DNA of 64,000 nucleotides from Stratiolaelaps scimitus (GCA_019614645.1 JABWDB010000009.1:5561501-5625500); one strand, 5' to 3'; numbered from the stretch's first letter, positions 21,334 through 33,974 are shown. Notes: generated by a model from the letters alone, not told the origin. Program-made: numbers and translations.

Positions 21334-22417
21334 CCCAAGAGGAATCAAGTATAGCTGAGCCCAATCAGCGGAAACAGCGCCAATCCAGCCAACAAGCAAG
21401 CACCTTGCGAAGAAGGCACGCAGAGAGGCGTACAGAGGGACGCAGCACACCCACAGAGAGAGAACTTGCTCACAGCGCTCTCTCTCGCGCAGAGCGAAAG
21501 CGCAGTGGTCACACCAACCACACATGGTCTGTTCCAGGGTCATCCTTGCTAGGGGCAAAACGAGCCCTCTGAGATGTGTCAAATATTATTTACGATGTTC
21601 CGTTCGTTGCTGCTGCCGCCGCTACCGGCGCCGCTTTCCGCGTCGCCCGCACAGCTCCCCTCAGTATTGCTGCTTTCCTTCGGCTTCTGTCTTCCGCTTA
21701 CTCCCCTATACGCGTCCTTACTAATCCTCCATCTCATTCTCCCGTTCGTACTGTCCCAGTTCACCGGGCAGTAGTCGATGTCGTAGTAGTAGTGGTAGTA
21801 GCAGTCGTGCCAGAGGTGGTGGTGGTGGTGGTAGTGGCGGCCGGCAGTAGCGCTCGTCGAAGGAACAACTCCTAATAAACTGGATCTCCTCGCCCCTTGG
21901 GATGCTTCACTCCACTACAGCATAGTGAGGCAAGCGACGGAACAACAGCAGCAGCAGCTGCAGCGACGCCGCCGCCGGCCTCCTTGGACACAGGCGCTCC
22001 ATGTAAATAGCGGTGGTTGTACAGGACACCCAAGGAAGAAGCCGAGGCAGGCCAAACCAGGCGAGGGCTGGCAAGCGTTCATAAGAAGAAAGAAGTTAAG
22101 ATGGCCAAATCGGAGGGGAAGCATGGCCAGGCGTCTCGGGCCCGGGGAAAACACCGAGCACAAGAGGGAGTCGGTGGTGGAGGCGGAGCGGGACGAAGAG
22201 AAGGAAGGAGAGACAAGGAATTCCAAAAGTGTTGGCCAAACCGACAGCCTGTCGCGGGGGACCACTCCTCTGCGAAGGCGAAGCTGACCCCGTCCCCCCG
22301 ACGAGCTCCCCTTGAAGCCTTCGGATGCTGCTGGCAGCACTAGGGTTGTCGTCTTCTTCCTCTTCTTCGTATTCTCCTCGGTTTGTTTCGTCTTCGGAGT
22401 GGTGCTCCTGTGCCCAG
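21334..22417. other. CpG-rich spacer or UTR-like stretch
   Basis: Contains a long pyrimidine run ending in ACTGTCCCAG (21759), another strong acceptor, followed by GTA/GGT repeats that code only for Val or Gly runs. At 21925-22287 a purine-rich stretch is open and reads as a basic, Glu-rich polypeptide; the opposite strand is open too. AATAAA occurs at 21874. No gene is supported. Confidence 0.4.
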
Positions 22418-22785
22418 CGTGTCAGACGAGGACAGTACTTCGTTGCTTCGGCCGCGTCGTCATCTAATACAAACTTGCAATGAACCGAGCCCCCACCAGT
22501 TTCTCTCCAGCATCTCCAGGGATCAGAAGTGGAAGAGCTACTCGCTGTTTCGAGCTTCTATCTCTGACACTAAGGGAGGCAATCACTTTCAAACAATAAA
22601 TACAGCTACACTCGTGCGAGCAACGATGCACAGCGCGGCATGTACATGCTTGGGGCTGGAGAGATTTAGCCTAACAAAAGATGATGAGGTTTGTTACAAA
22701 TTACTCGCCACGGTTCCGCGAATATTCAAGAACCTGCCCATAGATTCATATCGTATTACGAGCGTCTATCGAACACCTAGCTACG
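22418..22785 (+). CDS. Exon-like frame bounded by acceptor and donor
   Basis: Pyrimidine-rich sequence ending in CTCCTGTGCCCAG (22417) precedes a frame open for 122 codons to the donor AGCTACG/GTATGT (22786). Both splice sites are good. Third-position G+C is about 58 percent over the first 57 codons and much higher in a short central part (around 22490-22550), then falls, so the true exon may be shorter. The translation begins VSDEDSTSLLRPRRHL and is mixed in character with no motif recognised. A second acceptor-like CTCTCCAG sits near 22510. Confidence 0.22.
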
Positions 22786-23508
22786 GTATGTATTGCAGGC
22801 AAATCTTCTATTTCGATATTTCTTCATTGTCAGTCTAGCTTGTATCAAAGTGATATGGGTTTGCTCACGCGTATGTGCCCGCTGCATGTCGGCCCGTGGA
22901 CGTTAAATGTTCGCTGAGGGCCAGTCCGAAAACCTTAGGGGTATGTCGGCCCATCTCAGCAAATCAGTCTTTTGATATCGATAGACAAACCGTAAAGAAT
23001 CCTGTTCCTGTGCTTTTGACTCAAGCATCGATTAACCACCGTTACGCAGCACCAGCTCAAGCCTGTTGTACCTGCACGTTGGAGGTATCGCTCTATGGAT
23101 ATCTGTATACCTAATCAGATTAAGAGAAACCAAACGAGAGCAATAGAGAGAATAGGCGAGGTCTACTCAAGTCGAGCAAATACCACTGGCTATGAGAGGA
23201 TCGCTTATGCATTGCCTGCCCGACTATGCTTGCCTCTCTGTGTGAATCTGTGAACCTTTAGAGCGTCGCGTTATATGGCGTCTGAGACGGCCAGCGTCGC
23301 AGCGACTAGGGACACAGCTCAGATATACAGACCGGTAATGGGGTACGTCGTTGGTCGCGTGTTCAAATTCTATCGTGGCCTCAGGGAAGTATGGATTTTT
23401 CCTCACGACAATTCTCGTAATAATGCTATCATACGGCTAAATAGTGAGAAATGTTTGACGGGAGAAAGGCTGAGAGCCGGTCGAGAGATGAAGCCCCATT
23501 TTTAGTAG
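22786..23508. other. Spacer without a supported gene
   Basis: Low-signal sequence, slightly AT-rich. A frame at 22875-23114 has no splice support. Confidence 0.45.
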
Positions 23509-24054
23509 ATCACATTGACAGAGGAGGCGACGTGTGTGACCCACCAGATATCTGGAGTTGACACCGCAACAGGACTGAACGCCACAGGGTCTGCGGAGTT
23601 CACAGTACACGGCGTTCAAAGGCAACGAAAGATCGACGTCCGCCTCTGGGTATCGCTGCTACTCGAAACCACCTCCCTACAAAAGGCCAGCAAAGTTAAC
23701 TTCCATTTCAAGCTCAAGTCGGCTCAAGCGGCGGCCCATTCAGAGAAGGCTGTGTCTCGTGTGAAGAAAGAGCGATTGCTGCCCTGGTGCCACCACCGCC
23801 GCCGCTTCAACACAGAGACTGTAAATGCCACAAATGGCTGGCGTCTGCTACGGCGAAGGCTCGCCAGAGAAATAGCGGTCAATAGTGCCATCTGCGTCAC
23901 TACCCCTCAATTCCAGACGGCAAAATCCGTCTGCCCCCGTGGGGATCTTCCGCTTTCACTCATTCTCTCTTATTCTCCTTCTAACTATTTCGTATATCTG
24001 TCCTATTTTCTATCTCAATCGCCACACCAGCCACCCCTCTGTAGGTTCTGCTAA
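23509..24054 (+). CDS. Long exon-like frame, coding-like codon pattern
   Basis: The frame opens directly at a possible acceptor (CCCCATTTTTAGTAG, 23508) and runs 181 codons to TAA at 24052-24054. Over the first 95 or so codons G+C is about 55, 45 and 64 percent at positions one to three. This is the classic coding order and is not due to repeats. The translation starts ITLTEEATCVTHQISGVDTA and has a mixed, globular-like composition for about 140 residues, followed by a less convincing pyrimidine-driven tail from about 23935. A donor may therefore lie before 23940, though none is strong. The pyrimidine tract of the acceptor is short. The family is not recognised. Confidence 0.3.
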   Translation: MTLTEEATCVTHQISGVDTATGLNATGSAEFTVHGVQRQRKIDVRLWVSLLLETTSLQKASKVNFHFKLKSAQAAAHSEKAVSRVKKERLLPWCHHRRRFNTETVNATNGWRLLRRRLAREIAVNSAICVTTPQFQTAKSVCPRGDLPLSLILSYSPSNYFVYLSYFLSQSPHQPPLCRFC

Positions 24055-25216
24055 TGACCCTGGAAATTTTTCGGACAACAACTTTTCCATAGTTGCTTCG
24101 GCACTTCCTTGGTAAAGTCAAACGAATTGACGTTTAGAAGAACTTCAAGGCATTTTTAAATATCCGCACAAGTATCCGTACACATTACCCTCCTTCACTA
24201 TCGATTGTACCGTTACAAACATAACGATCAGGATACGCAGGGACAGGTTGAATTTGTCGCCGTTGAATACGGCGAAACCTTCGACGATCATCATCCGGAT
24301 AGCTCGCTTCCCACAGGTCGCTGGATTTGTATATCACACACTCGTTAAGATATGATACAGGTGCACGCCAAGTGAACGTTACTCACAGTTAGCGACCGAC
24401 ACTGCTCAAAAGTTCAATGAACATGAGGCCTCTTTGTTCGGTATTTTTATCGGTTCCATATAGCAATAGATCATATATTAGGGACTCGTACGCGTTGGTC
24501 CAGTTGACGACAGCGTGAACTAGCCGAAGAGAACGAGGCATCCAACGTTCGCGTCGGTCGCAGCCGCTAAATTCGTTCGGTATTCTACATGCATGCGGTC
24601 CGAATGGCCAACAATACAGCAGCGGCTAAATACACCGCCGTATACATTGCAGGGTCGTGATCGCTCGTGGGTTGATAATCTTCTTCTCCTTGTTCAGTTT
24701 TCAGTTCTATCTTCTCCCCTTCTTGGTGTTATTATTATTGTTATTGTCGTTGCTGTTGTTTATCTCAAGCGTCGTTCGGTCCAGCGGCTCATGTCGTATG
24801 TCCTGCTCGTGAATGAATGGCCCTTGGCCGGCTTGGTCCTTTGGTGTTCTGGATCGATCGCATCTTGCAGTATAGAATACGGGACAATATCATAGCTCCA
24901 CAACCACCACTATGTCTGCTGCTGCTGGTCGTATCGAACGAAATGAAGCTTCGGTGTTGCAGGGTCAGCCTACTTTCTGTCGCGTTCCACACGGCTAACA
25001 GGAACGCGGTGCTGTAAATCCCTGACAGGCGGCGGCAGAAGCAGCAGCAGCAGTTACGCAAGCGGTAATGTTGTGCTATCTCGCGCTCTAATCAATAATC
25101 AGATAGATCACATTATTATTATTAGCTTCAAGTGGCCGCACGAGCGTACGCCTGGGAGCCGAACGCGCACAGGGTCGAATACACGGCATATACGTATAAT
25201 TAATAAACAACAACAA

Positions 25217-25236
25217 TATTATTATTATTATTATTA
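25217..25236. repeat. (TAT)n microsatellite
   Basis: About seven TAT/ATT units with an adjacent (CAA)n stretch. Confidence 0.85.
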
Positions 25237-25602
25237 ATCACATACGAATAATAACACCGTTTCTAGTAACAATACAATCATAATCATACCGCTACAAGTA
25301 TCTACTATCTGCTACCACTAAGCGATAGTAAGCGGCGTTAGTCGAGAAAATTAGCGACGAACACTACGGTGTGCCACTCTCCGGACGATGGCAGGACACC
25401 AAGACAGGAGATAACGCAGAAAGAAGCCCACAACGAAAACAAACATTTAAATAATAAGATGAACAGGGGCGGTGCAAGGCGACGTCGACGGAAGTACGCT
25501 AACTGTCCGTTCGCCTCCATATGATGTTACACATGCAAACCGGCAATATTCGACTGTTTATCCTGTACACACGCGAGAACATAGAATCGCATCGGGCATG
25601 AT

Positions 25603-25628
25603 CTATATATATATATATATATATATAT
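25603..25628. repeat. (TA)n microsatellite
   Basis: Thirteen TA units. Confidence 0.9.
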
Positions 25629-25994
25629 TCTTCGTAGAAGACGAGACATTCGCAGCGATTTGCAGCGCTTCGATAGTTTGTCGTATGACACGTTTATACG
25701 CTAGCTTCAGTCTGTCGTTAACCAGACGTCGACTAGCGCGGGGGACACGCATATCCCGATCTAGATTCGGCTTTGCCTGTTCGTTCGTTGTTAGTGTTAT
25801 GAAACGGGGGATGCCGCGGCCGCCCGTGACGCAGCAACATATGCGTGTATGCATGCTTGTGTTGTTGTTCTTCCCGATGTCGTCGGGTGGCGAAACCGAC
25901 GAGCCGACCGCCGTCCGTCGCTTGAAGAGGTCATGCGTCGTCACGAGCAAGTATCGGGATGCCGCGATGCGATGACATCGCCGGCGTTACCTCT

Positions 25995-26007
25995 CCCCCC
26001 CCCCCCC
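25995..26007. repeat. C13 homopolymer
   Basis: Thirteen consecutive C. Confidence 0.9.
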
Positions 26008-27699
26008 GCCAGCGACGGAGGAATGCTAAACAGTCTGGTGTCATCTTAATTTTGTGTCGCTTGTCCCTCGTCGTCAAAATAGAAGGCCGAGGAAGAGAAG
26101 GAGGAAGAGAATGAGTCTGGAGAAGAAGAAAAAGAGGAACAACAACAACAACGCGTTGCCGTAGCTGCTGCTGCCGCTGCTCGCCTCGTTGATATCCTCT
26201 TCCCAAATTCGTTTTTGTGGCACAAGTACAAGCTTCTGACGTCCACTGGCGCGTCGTCCTTTGGCACAATATCTACCGAAAGGCCGCTGTGACAAGATCG
26301 GATTGAGTTGTTTGATCGCTGTAGTTGTTGCTGCTGCTGCGGCTGCGGCTGATGATGATGCTGATGATGTTGTTATTATTGTGCAATTCTCGTGTTCTCA
26401 GCATCGTCAGCAGCGATCTGTCGTGAAGATCTGCTGGCGGTGCTGGTGGTGGTGACACCTTCCACGTCAAAACGACAAGGAAGACGAAAGACGGCTCGAG
26501 AAATAAGGGAAACGCGATGGAGGAGGCAAGACATGTTGTTGTTGTTGGAGTCGCTGCTGCTGCTGCTGCTACTGCCTCTGACGCTGTAGCTGCGATATGC
26601 GCACGAGGGGGGTAGAGAGAGAGAGAGAGTGGAAGGGGATAACGGAGCGACATAGCTGGCTACTATCTACAACATTCCTCAGGCGTCCGCAACCGACTAC
26701 AGATGCGATCTAGGAGATCTCGGAGGTTGGTCCGTTCGCGTTCTACAGCAGCAGCAATCTCAACACATCTCACAACATGTCCAAGAACCCGTCCGCGCTC
26801 TCGCACAGCGACAGCCCACAAGGACACCCGAGGTACACGGTCACAGGCCATATCCAGCAACAGCACGCAGGCGGGCCGGCACACACACACAAAAGCATAC
26901 GACACACACTGTGAAACTCTCACAGACCGAACACAGCTCTCGCGCATTTCGCGATCTGGCAGAGATAGGCGGAGTGACGAAATCGTGTCAGCATCGCCGT
27001 CGCGGCCCGATCAGAAGGATCGCGGAAGCGCGTTCCTTTTGGCCGACACCGAACAAACGAAGGCAAAATCGCGACCTGAAAATAGCCGGAGGATCATGTG
27101 ATGCTCCGAGGAGATCTAGCGATGGTAGCGCGGAGATGGTGGTGGTGTTATTGCTGGCGGCGGCAAATGGGGAGAAATCACGAGAAGCCACCAGGACTAA
27201 CCCGAATCTAAGGCACCGACTAACAACTCGACACGAATAAGAATCGAATCCAGCAACGAGAAATGGAGCCCCTCGCCGGGAGATCCAGCTGCGGCAGGCT
27301 GAACTGAAGCTGTCGGAAGGTAGACGAGACTGCGGTGTGGCGCTGGCTCATATCGGTGACGATGATGACGACTCAGAAAAGTGTTCAGAAAGTGATAAAA
27401 ACGGACGGAGGAAGAGCCGAGCAGCAAGTAGTAGCCAGCGAATGTAGGCGAACCTTATGAAGATCGCTTATGAATCTGCTGAGAGAGATTCAAGTGCCGA
27501 GATACCCTGGTGATTTAGCTATCATTACTTAGCCCAACCTGCTGGCTATGGTTATGGACTGCATTGCTACAACGGATGCCACGTTACACTCGCGCATAGT
27601 ACAAGAGAGACAGAGAGAGAGAGAGACAGAGATTCGGAAGAGGCGATAATAATCATTAGAACAGCTAGAGTGTGGCGTTCCCTCCCTTCCTTCACATAG

Positions 27700-28295
27700 G
27701 GCCGTTGATCAAGCAAGACACCAGGCAGGTGCCTGTCCTGAAATGGCACAGTGGCAACAACAGCCACTTGGCCACGGCGAAAAACCAGTATACACACTAT
27801 ACCATCATACATACAGCTGTACGACTGGCAGGCAAAATCAGGCCAAAACGCGTGCACGCCATCAGGAATAGCTCGCCCTGTATCCATCGTTTTTTTTGGG
27901 AGTCCGACGGACTGCCGGAGACTCATCGACGTCCTCCCCTCTTCGTCACACCCTCGGCTGCCGTACGATGGCAGACAACAGCGGCGATAGTCAACGGGAA
28001 ACGGAACGAGCCGGCCGGCCGGCCGGCCGTTCCTCAAACGTCAGTTTGTCGGAGGGAGCCCCGCAAGCCACCCCCCCCGCCTTCCTCGCGAATAGCGGAT
28101 GTTCTAAGACCTTGGATCAACACATTCGTGGATCCACGATCTCTTAGCCAAACACAGCCGAACCGACGCGCCGTACCGCAAAGGCGGCTCGCTGCGGTTG
28201 ATTCTACCGCGGGCTCAGTGCACATAGCACAGGAGCGTGGGTTGAGCGGCAACGGCAGCGTTCGCCGCAGTAGCGACTGCAGTAGCGGAATGTGA
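27700..28295 (+). CDS. Best long exon-like frame: 198 codons after a strong acceptor
   Basis: TTCCCTCCCTTCCTTCACATAG (first 20 bases end at 27697, AG at 27698-27699) is a strong acceptor. With two carried bases the frame is open for 198 codons to TGA at 28293-28295. G+C over about 110 codons is near 52, 45 and 63 percent at positions one to three, a clear coding order. The translation begins PLIKQDTRQVPVLKWHSGNN and is of mixed composition for about 120 residues. It then becomes Arg/Pro/Ser-rich across the CCGG array (28010-28029) and a C-run, as in a disordered C-terminus. No in-frame ATG occurs before the stop region, so it would be an internal or last exon. No known domain is seen. Frames on the other strand are also open for about 160 codons, which weakens the case. 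Confidence 0.33.
28010..28029. repeat. CCGG tandem array
   Basis: Five overlapping CCGG tetramers, similar to 5850-5868. It lies inside the exon-like frame 27700-28295. Confidence 0.85.
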
Positions 28296-28599
28296 GGAGC
28301 AGGGAACGAAGGGATTTTCAAATATGTCATCTCCTCGCTCTCAGGCTCGCCAGCCACTGATACCGGCAGGCTGGCTACTGGCTGGCTTTCGTGGGCTGTG
28401 CGTTGAAACGGTGGGATTATAGGGGAGGGGAGCCTCTCTACCGTCTGCCGCCAGAGGGAAGGATACAAGGGACAGCTACAGCGGCGGTAACTCCCTGATG
28501 ACCACCAGCCAGAGCCCATACTATTGCTACCTCCTACTTAGTGCTGCTATTTCTACTACTGCTTATTGTACACTGCTGTCCTCCGGGCCCTACACACTC

Positions 28600-28619
28600 C
28601 TATATATATATATATATAT
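28600..28619. repeat. (TA)n microsatellite
   Basis: Ten TA units. Confidence 0.85.
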
Positions 28620-29321
28620 CTATACACATATACGTAATACTATTGGGTGGCAGGTTGCAGTTATTATTAACACCCGAATAAGGCGGTGGATCAGGACGGG
28701 CAAAAGAGGACGAAGATGGGCAGCGAATATAAGCTACTCGATTCTGTGCGATGGGCATGGTCACGTTGTGAATAAGTTGGGCTTTGTTGAAATTTTAATC
28801 ACACTCAGCATTGCTGCTTAGGCCCTGCATAGAGAAACAAAAGAAATTGTTCGAGCCACAGAACGAGTGAGCGAGAGACAGATAGAGAAAGAGAGATACA
28901 TGCACAGACACACTGAGCATAGCTGAGGAAAAACCAGGTAGACAGCAAGAACAGGGAAGATCGATGCTGACGGAGGAACAAGAAGGAAAAAGTGTGGGCT
29001 CCTCAGCTCGTCTCATAGCAGAAAAAGTAGCAGCAGCAGTCGGCTTGGAAAACGAGACGCAACCGGGTGGCGGTGGAACCTTTTTGGGAATGAGAGAGAG
29101 AGACAGGGAGCAGGAGGGCACAGGATCTCTCTCCCTCTCTCTATCTCTCTCTCTTTTACTATCCGACGAAGATTACAATTTTTAAACTTGGCATTCGTCG
29201 GCCTTCCTGCAGCCCCCGAACTGTCCAAGTCAAACCCAGCCTCCACTCTTCGGTAAATCTCTCCAAACGAAATAAGCAACGTTGACTCTTGTGGTCCAAT
29301 CTTTTTCTTGCAACAGATACA

Positions 29322-29322
29322 G

Positions 29323-29357
<35 letters not shown>

Positions 29358-29374
29358 CAGATATGTATATCTGA
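29322..29374. repeat. (TA)n tract with flanking short palindrome
   Basis: TA repeats interrupted by single C bases, ending in CAGATATGTATATCTG, whose 7-bp arms are perfect inverse complements around a GT loop. Confidence 0.8.
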
Positions 29375-30047
29375 CGGGACAAGCTTTTGTTAGCTATACG
29401 TTCCATTGAAGATTTCGTGAGGCGACGCCCAGCTGAACAAGTCCACCGTCTATGTACGCGCTCACGTCAGACAATGCATTGACTGAGCACTGTCAGATGT
29501 CGGGCCTTACCCGCGGTTGGCGGTCGGAGGCTGTATCGCCACACAGAAGGGGGGTGATTTGGGTATGACAGTGAGCAAAAAGTTGCCCGCCGTCTGGCTC
29601 AAGTTGTCCAGAGGCAATGCGAGTTTAATGCATTCGAGACAGAACGGCGAACCGCAGCAAACTCCCGCTCTAGGACGAAAGATGAACTGCCCTGCTGGCA
29701 GTTCGTTGTCTCATCCAGCTAAGCTAATCGTGCGCAAGCGTTAGGACGCGTGTGCAGGCGGTGGTGGCGGAGGGAGGCGGGGGTCTAACCGCTGAGCGGC
29801 GTATACTACTTCTTCCTGTCAATGAGAACAAAGAACTCTACACGCAAGTGTATGATAGGATATAACACAAACGGGATATGGCGCAGAGGCGGGGATAGTA
29901 GGTGACTCGTCCAGACGACGACGCCGCCAAAGGATTGGTGGTGTTTAAACCAAGTTCTTCGTCTTTCCCGTTCGCTTTTATCCTGTGAGTTAGCGGCAAG
30001 CGAAGCTGACTGCCCACGCACTTCCGACTACTGCCAGCGACAACTAA

Positions 30048-30066
30048 AGAGAGAGAGAGAGAGAGA
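30048..30066. repeat. (GA)n microsatellite
   Basis: Nine GA units. Confidence 0.85.
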
Positions 30067-30206
30067 TGATGAGATGTGCCCTCAGAATGGCTTCCCCGCC
30101 CTTCCTGAATAACAACAACCACAATGCGATAGAGAAAGGGGAGGGGAGCCGAGATCAAAACTCTAATTACAATTCCACCATCATCATGATCAACACATAC
30201 ACACAC

Positions 30207-30208
<2 letters not shown>

Positions 30209-30242
<34 letters not shown>
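30209..30242. repeat. (TA)17 microsatellite
   Basis: Pure TA repeat of 34 bp preceded by an (AC)n stretch. Confidence 0.9.
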
Positions 30243-30246
<4 letters not shown>

Positions 30247-30797
30247 TATGAATATGCTGCCCCCAAGTGCTGAGTGAGAGCGGTCATAATAGCACAGTGG
30301 CGGAGACACGCGTAAACTTCACTCGCGCGCAACACACAACACTGAGACAGGAAAGAGAAGGCCTTCTACGAGACGAGCAAACGGGAACTACCGGAGGTTT
30401 GGGGGCGAAGCGACTGTCGAAAGCCATATGCTGCATCCTTTATGGCCGACCCCCGGAACGATGGACAGACTGGAGCTCTCAACTTGAGATGAGGGCGAGC
30501 GCAAGGAAGGGTTCTTTTCAAAAGTTTGTCGCCCGCCGACTCACACTCGCGCTGTCATCGTTTTCCTGCTCTCTCGATTTCTCCGCAATTCGCTGTCTCT
30601 CTCTCTCTCACTCACTCATGAGCCTGTGACCCGTTGAGCACTCAAGCCTTACGATGCCTCCCCCATGGGCCCCAGGCGCCCGTCGGGTCGAACCGAATGC
30701 CAACTAGATCGAGCGGCAGAGGCAGCAGCAGCAGCATAACCCCTTCGCTCACTGACGGGACGGCGACTTTCAATATTCTGTGACTCGATGAGAACTG

Positions 30798-30818
30798 CAG
30801 CAGCAGCAGCAGCAGCAG
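30798..30818. repeat. (CAG)7 microsatellite
   Basis: Seven perfect CAG units, with further imperfect CAG nearby at 30720-30736. Confidence 0.9.
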
Positions 30819-33536
30819 CCGTGGCGGCAGCAGACGCCGGTAGTACGAGTACGAGACGCACTGCGAAATCAGCAGCTATTGGGGGTGGCCATATTCAAAG
30901 GGTTCGTCCTAGAGGCAGCAAAACTCGAGAAGCATGCAAGCCAGCAAGACGCAGCGAGCGCTGACGTGGCCGCCACCGCCATGACGGTCGTTTACAATGA
31001 GAGAAAGAAGGCGTCTCAAGTGGAACGCCGCTGCTGCTGCTGCTGTTGCGCCAACAGAAAACGTGGAGGAATGCGGAAAAGGGGTTCCGGGCGACACGCG
31101 GGGGGTGGCGATCGCTCTGGGGGTCACCAACGAAAGAACTAGCAAGGCATAAAGCAAAGGCGTACTATCTGTTCCTTGCTGGCTTCACGACTTCCACAAA
31201 CCCCACTCAATTCCATCACGAGGGCGTACGCACAAAAATGCTAACTGGAGCCTAGCTGGCGCAGCTGATTCGGTGTCAGAGCGTCGGATATCGGGACCCT
31301 GCATACAACCGGCATGCATATACACTGTAAAATGATGCGAGAATCGAAGCAAGACGCGGGCCAGCATCAACACAAGCACTGGTTCCGTGTAAGGTTTGCA
31401 CTTTGGGTGGTGCACTTCATGCCAGGCTGGCGCTCACTCCTCGTTGTTGTAGGAGACAGGTTGTTCGCCGCTATCGTGGGCCTCGTCATTTGGTTGTGGA
31501 CCGCAGCTGAGTGATTGGGAGTCCTCCAATGAGAGAGAGCACCTGACGATGATGAATTCCATATCTGATCCCTTGCAACCAGCCCCACACCCCAGCTCGA
31601 GTCCGCTGCTACCAATAATACATACCGCGCTAGGAAGTACCCCCAGAGTCTAGGCCCCATAAAGCGCATATGGGGAAGCTTTTCACAAGTAGTGATAACT
31701 ACATGGCAAAGTGGGCCTCGCCTTGGAACGAGCCATCTTGATTATAATGTAGAATGGGAAGTAGAGAAACTTTGCACTAACTTCGGCATATCTTGCCGGC
31801 GCCAGCATAGACTACCCACTGTCGGCTTACGGCAGGAAGTTCTGCATGAACATGTTCATTGCTCACCCGACGAGATCCACCATCATGGCACCCACCCCAC
31901 CTCCCCACCTAAGTACGCAACTAACGAACGACGGGGCAACTCCTTCCTAAAAGAAACAGACATCTCACGCGAACGCTTCCTTCATACAACAGTACGCGTT
32001 TGCTCATCGTGCACAAGCTAAATAGATAATCGCAACAAGGAAGCGGAGAAAAAATCTGTCAAACCTCGCGGTGCGGTTCGACTAATGCAGAACTTGTCAT
32101 CCACCCAGCAGGCGATGTGTCGCGAAATGCAGTCACCTGCCTCCAGGATCTCCTCAGTGCAAAAGTGGGCTGAATCCTCCGCCAGGTATTCTCTGGGGAA
32201 TCGAGCCAGCCACAAGCATCGCCCAAGCTCCGCTCGTTACGTTTGCAATAATACTACCATGGTCCCGCTACGGCGCCACGGAGTCCCACAAACGACACTG
32301 GTTTGACGGAGGGGCCCTCCTGGCAATCGGTGCCGGGAGTATCACACCGAGTGGATTCTCCGGATCAGGATCGGAAAACGAACCACGATAACATATTGCC
32401 ATTCCCCAATGCCACTTCGGATACTTCTCCAACATTCACCTGCATTTTCCTCCATCGACGGCCGCGTTCATGCACGCACGCACGCGTGCTCGAGAAACAG
32501 AGACTCGGCTGGCTACAAGGCCTTCGTACCGTGGCCCTCGCAAGCGGGCCGTATCACCACAGCAGATGTGCGAGGGAGCCCCACATCGATTTTGCGTCAT
32601 ACCATCATAGCACTGCCCCGAAAAAGAAATATGATTGCGTCAGGGCGAGGGTGACGATGACGCCGCTGCTAGACCACCTATATCCCATCTTGACGTGCCG
32701 AACTGGGACACGGAGCCTTCAGTGCGAGGAAAATATGAGCAGCATGGATGTTCATTCGAGAATACGGCGGAATACGCGGTGTAACCGACGAGCAAGCCGA
32801 GCTCGAAGCGTCACGGCGACCAGCCGGCAAGGGACTCGGGAAGAAGGAGGACGCTCTAGGCGTAGCCGAGAGCCAAAGCCGGCGGCGACTGAAGCGGTGC
32901 TCTCACTTGCTCGACGGTATCTCCCATCGGTCTCACGAGGAGAACAAAGGGTGGCGGGCACGCGTACGAACGGACGGCCCGAATGGCCACTTGTTGCCTT
33001 AGTCGCCGCCTGAGCCCGCATAGACTCACTGGCCATACCCCGTTCGACCCCCAGGACCCCTGCCATCCCGCTGGCCTGCTATCATCGCCATCTCTATTCG
33101 TTGCCGCATCGCATAGCCTTGTGGGCCCTTCATTATCACGCTTATCTATGGAGACTCCTCCACTGCTTCGCCCCGGCCCAGAATCCAGTCTCACGGGCCC
33201 TCCGAGCGCGCAAGCACACACCCTTTCTCCCATTGGAATTCATTATATCCCCACGTTAGGCCGGCGCCGGGCCGGTCCTTCCTGGCCGCTTGCCATTGGT
33301 GCCGACAGGCCGCTCTGCATCCGCTGGGGTGCAGCGGGCCTGTGGGGAAAGCTTGGGGATCGAGGTCCAGCAATGCCGTTCAGTGGAACCCACGCAAGAC
33401 CCAAAAACATCCCCGTACTCTCAGACACACGCAACTCTGTTCGGCAGCCATTGTGGCATTATTCGGCCACAATGCCAAAATTCACCGTCGCCGCCCTGAG
33501 CGGAGCCGAATGGAGAATGAGCAGTCTGCGGTTTAT

Positions 33537-33537
<1 letters not shown>

Positions 33538-33567
<30 letters not shown>
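33538..33567. repeat. (TAT)10 microsatellite
   Basis: Ten perfect TAT units; read as a Tyr run in the frame 32983-33696. Confidence 0.9.
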
Positions 33568-33569
<2 letters not shown>

Positions 33570-33900
33570 GGGTAATGGTGTGTCCCACATTGAGCTTCAT
33601 GGAGTTTTGGCTTCCGCACACAAACCCAGAGCCCTGTGCACGCTCCCCGTGCACCCAGTCAAAGTCGTTCACCGATGTATGTACTTAACTAAATAAATAC
33701 ATTATTGATTTCACATCATTTGGGTTCTGCTCTTATCTGTTATTAGGTTGCCCATCTGGACCCCCGCCCGCCAGTGGAGCCCTGTCCGTGATATATAGAC
33801 GCGAGCTGTGGCGTCTACACTGCACTTTGCCTAACGCTGGACTAGATACTACCGGAGACGAACCAGAATTAAATCGCGCTTATTTCCATTCCTACAATTC

Positions 33901-33974
33901 CTATATATATATATATATATACATATATCTAATATGTATAACACGTATATACGATATATATATATATATATATA
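33901..33974. repeat. Compound TA-rich block
   Basis: Two TA tracts separated by about 30 bp of AT-rich sequence that includes the palindrome CGTATATACG. Confidence 0.8.

Larger units (their letters stand above)
24055..27699. other. Spacer with many simple repeats
   Basis: Contains ATT, TA, CTG/ATG, GTT and GA repeats and a C13 run. A minus-strand acceptor (TCTTCTTCTCCAG near 26116) leads into low-complexity sequence. A consensus minus donor (ACT/GTGAGT) at about 24383 has a stop within the preceding frame. No gene is supported. Confidence 0.5.

Noticed and set aside
30680..30700. GGTTCGACC-like T-loop sequence on the minus strand, suggesting a tRNA
   Set aside because: The flanking bases do not pair into a T-arm and no acceptor stem or anticodon arm is found. 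Similar matches near 11893 and 38770 fail the same way.
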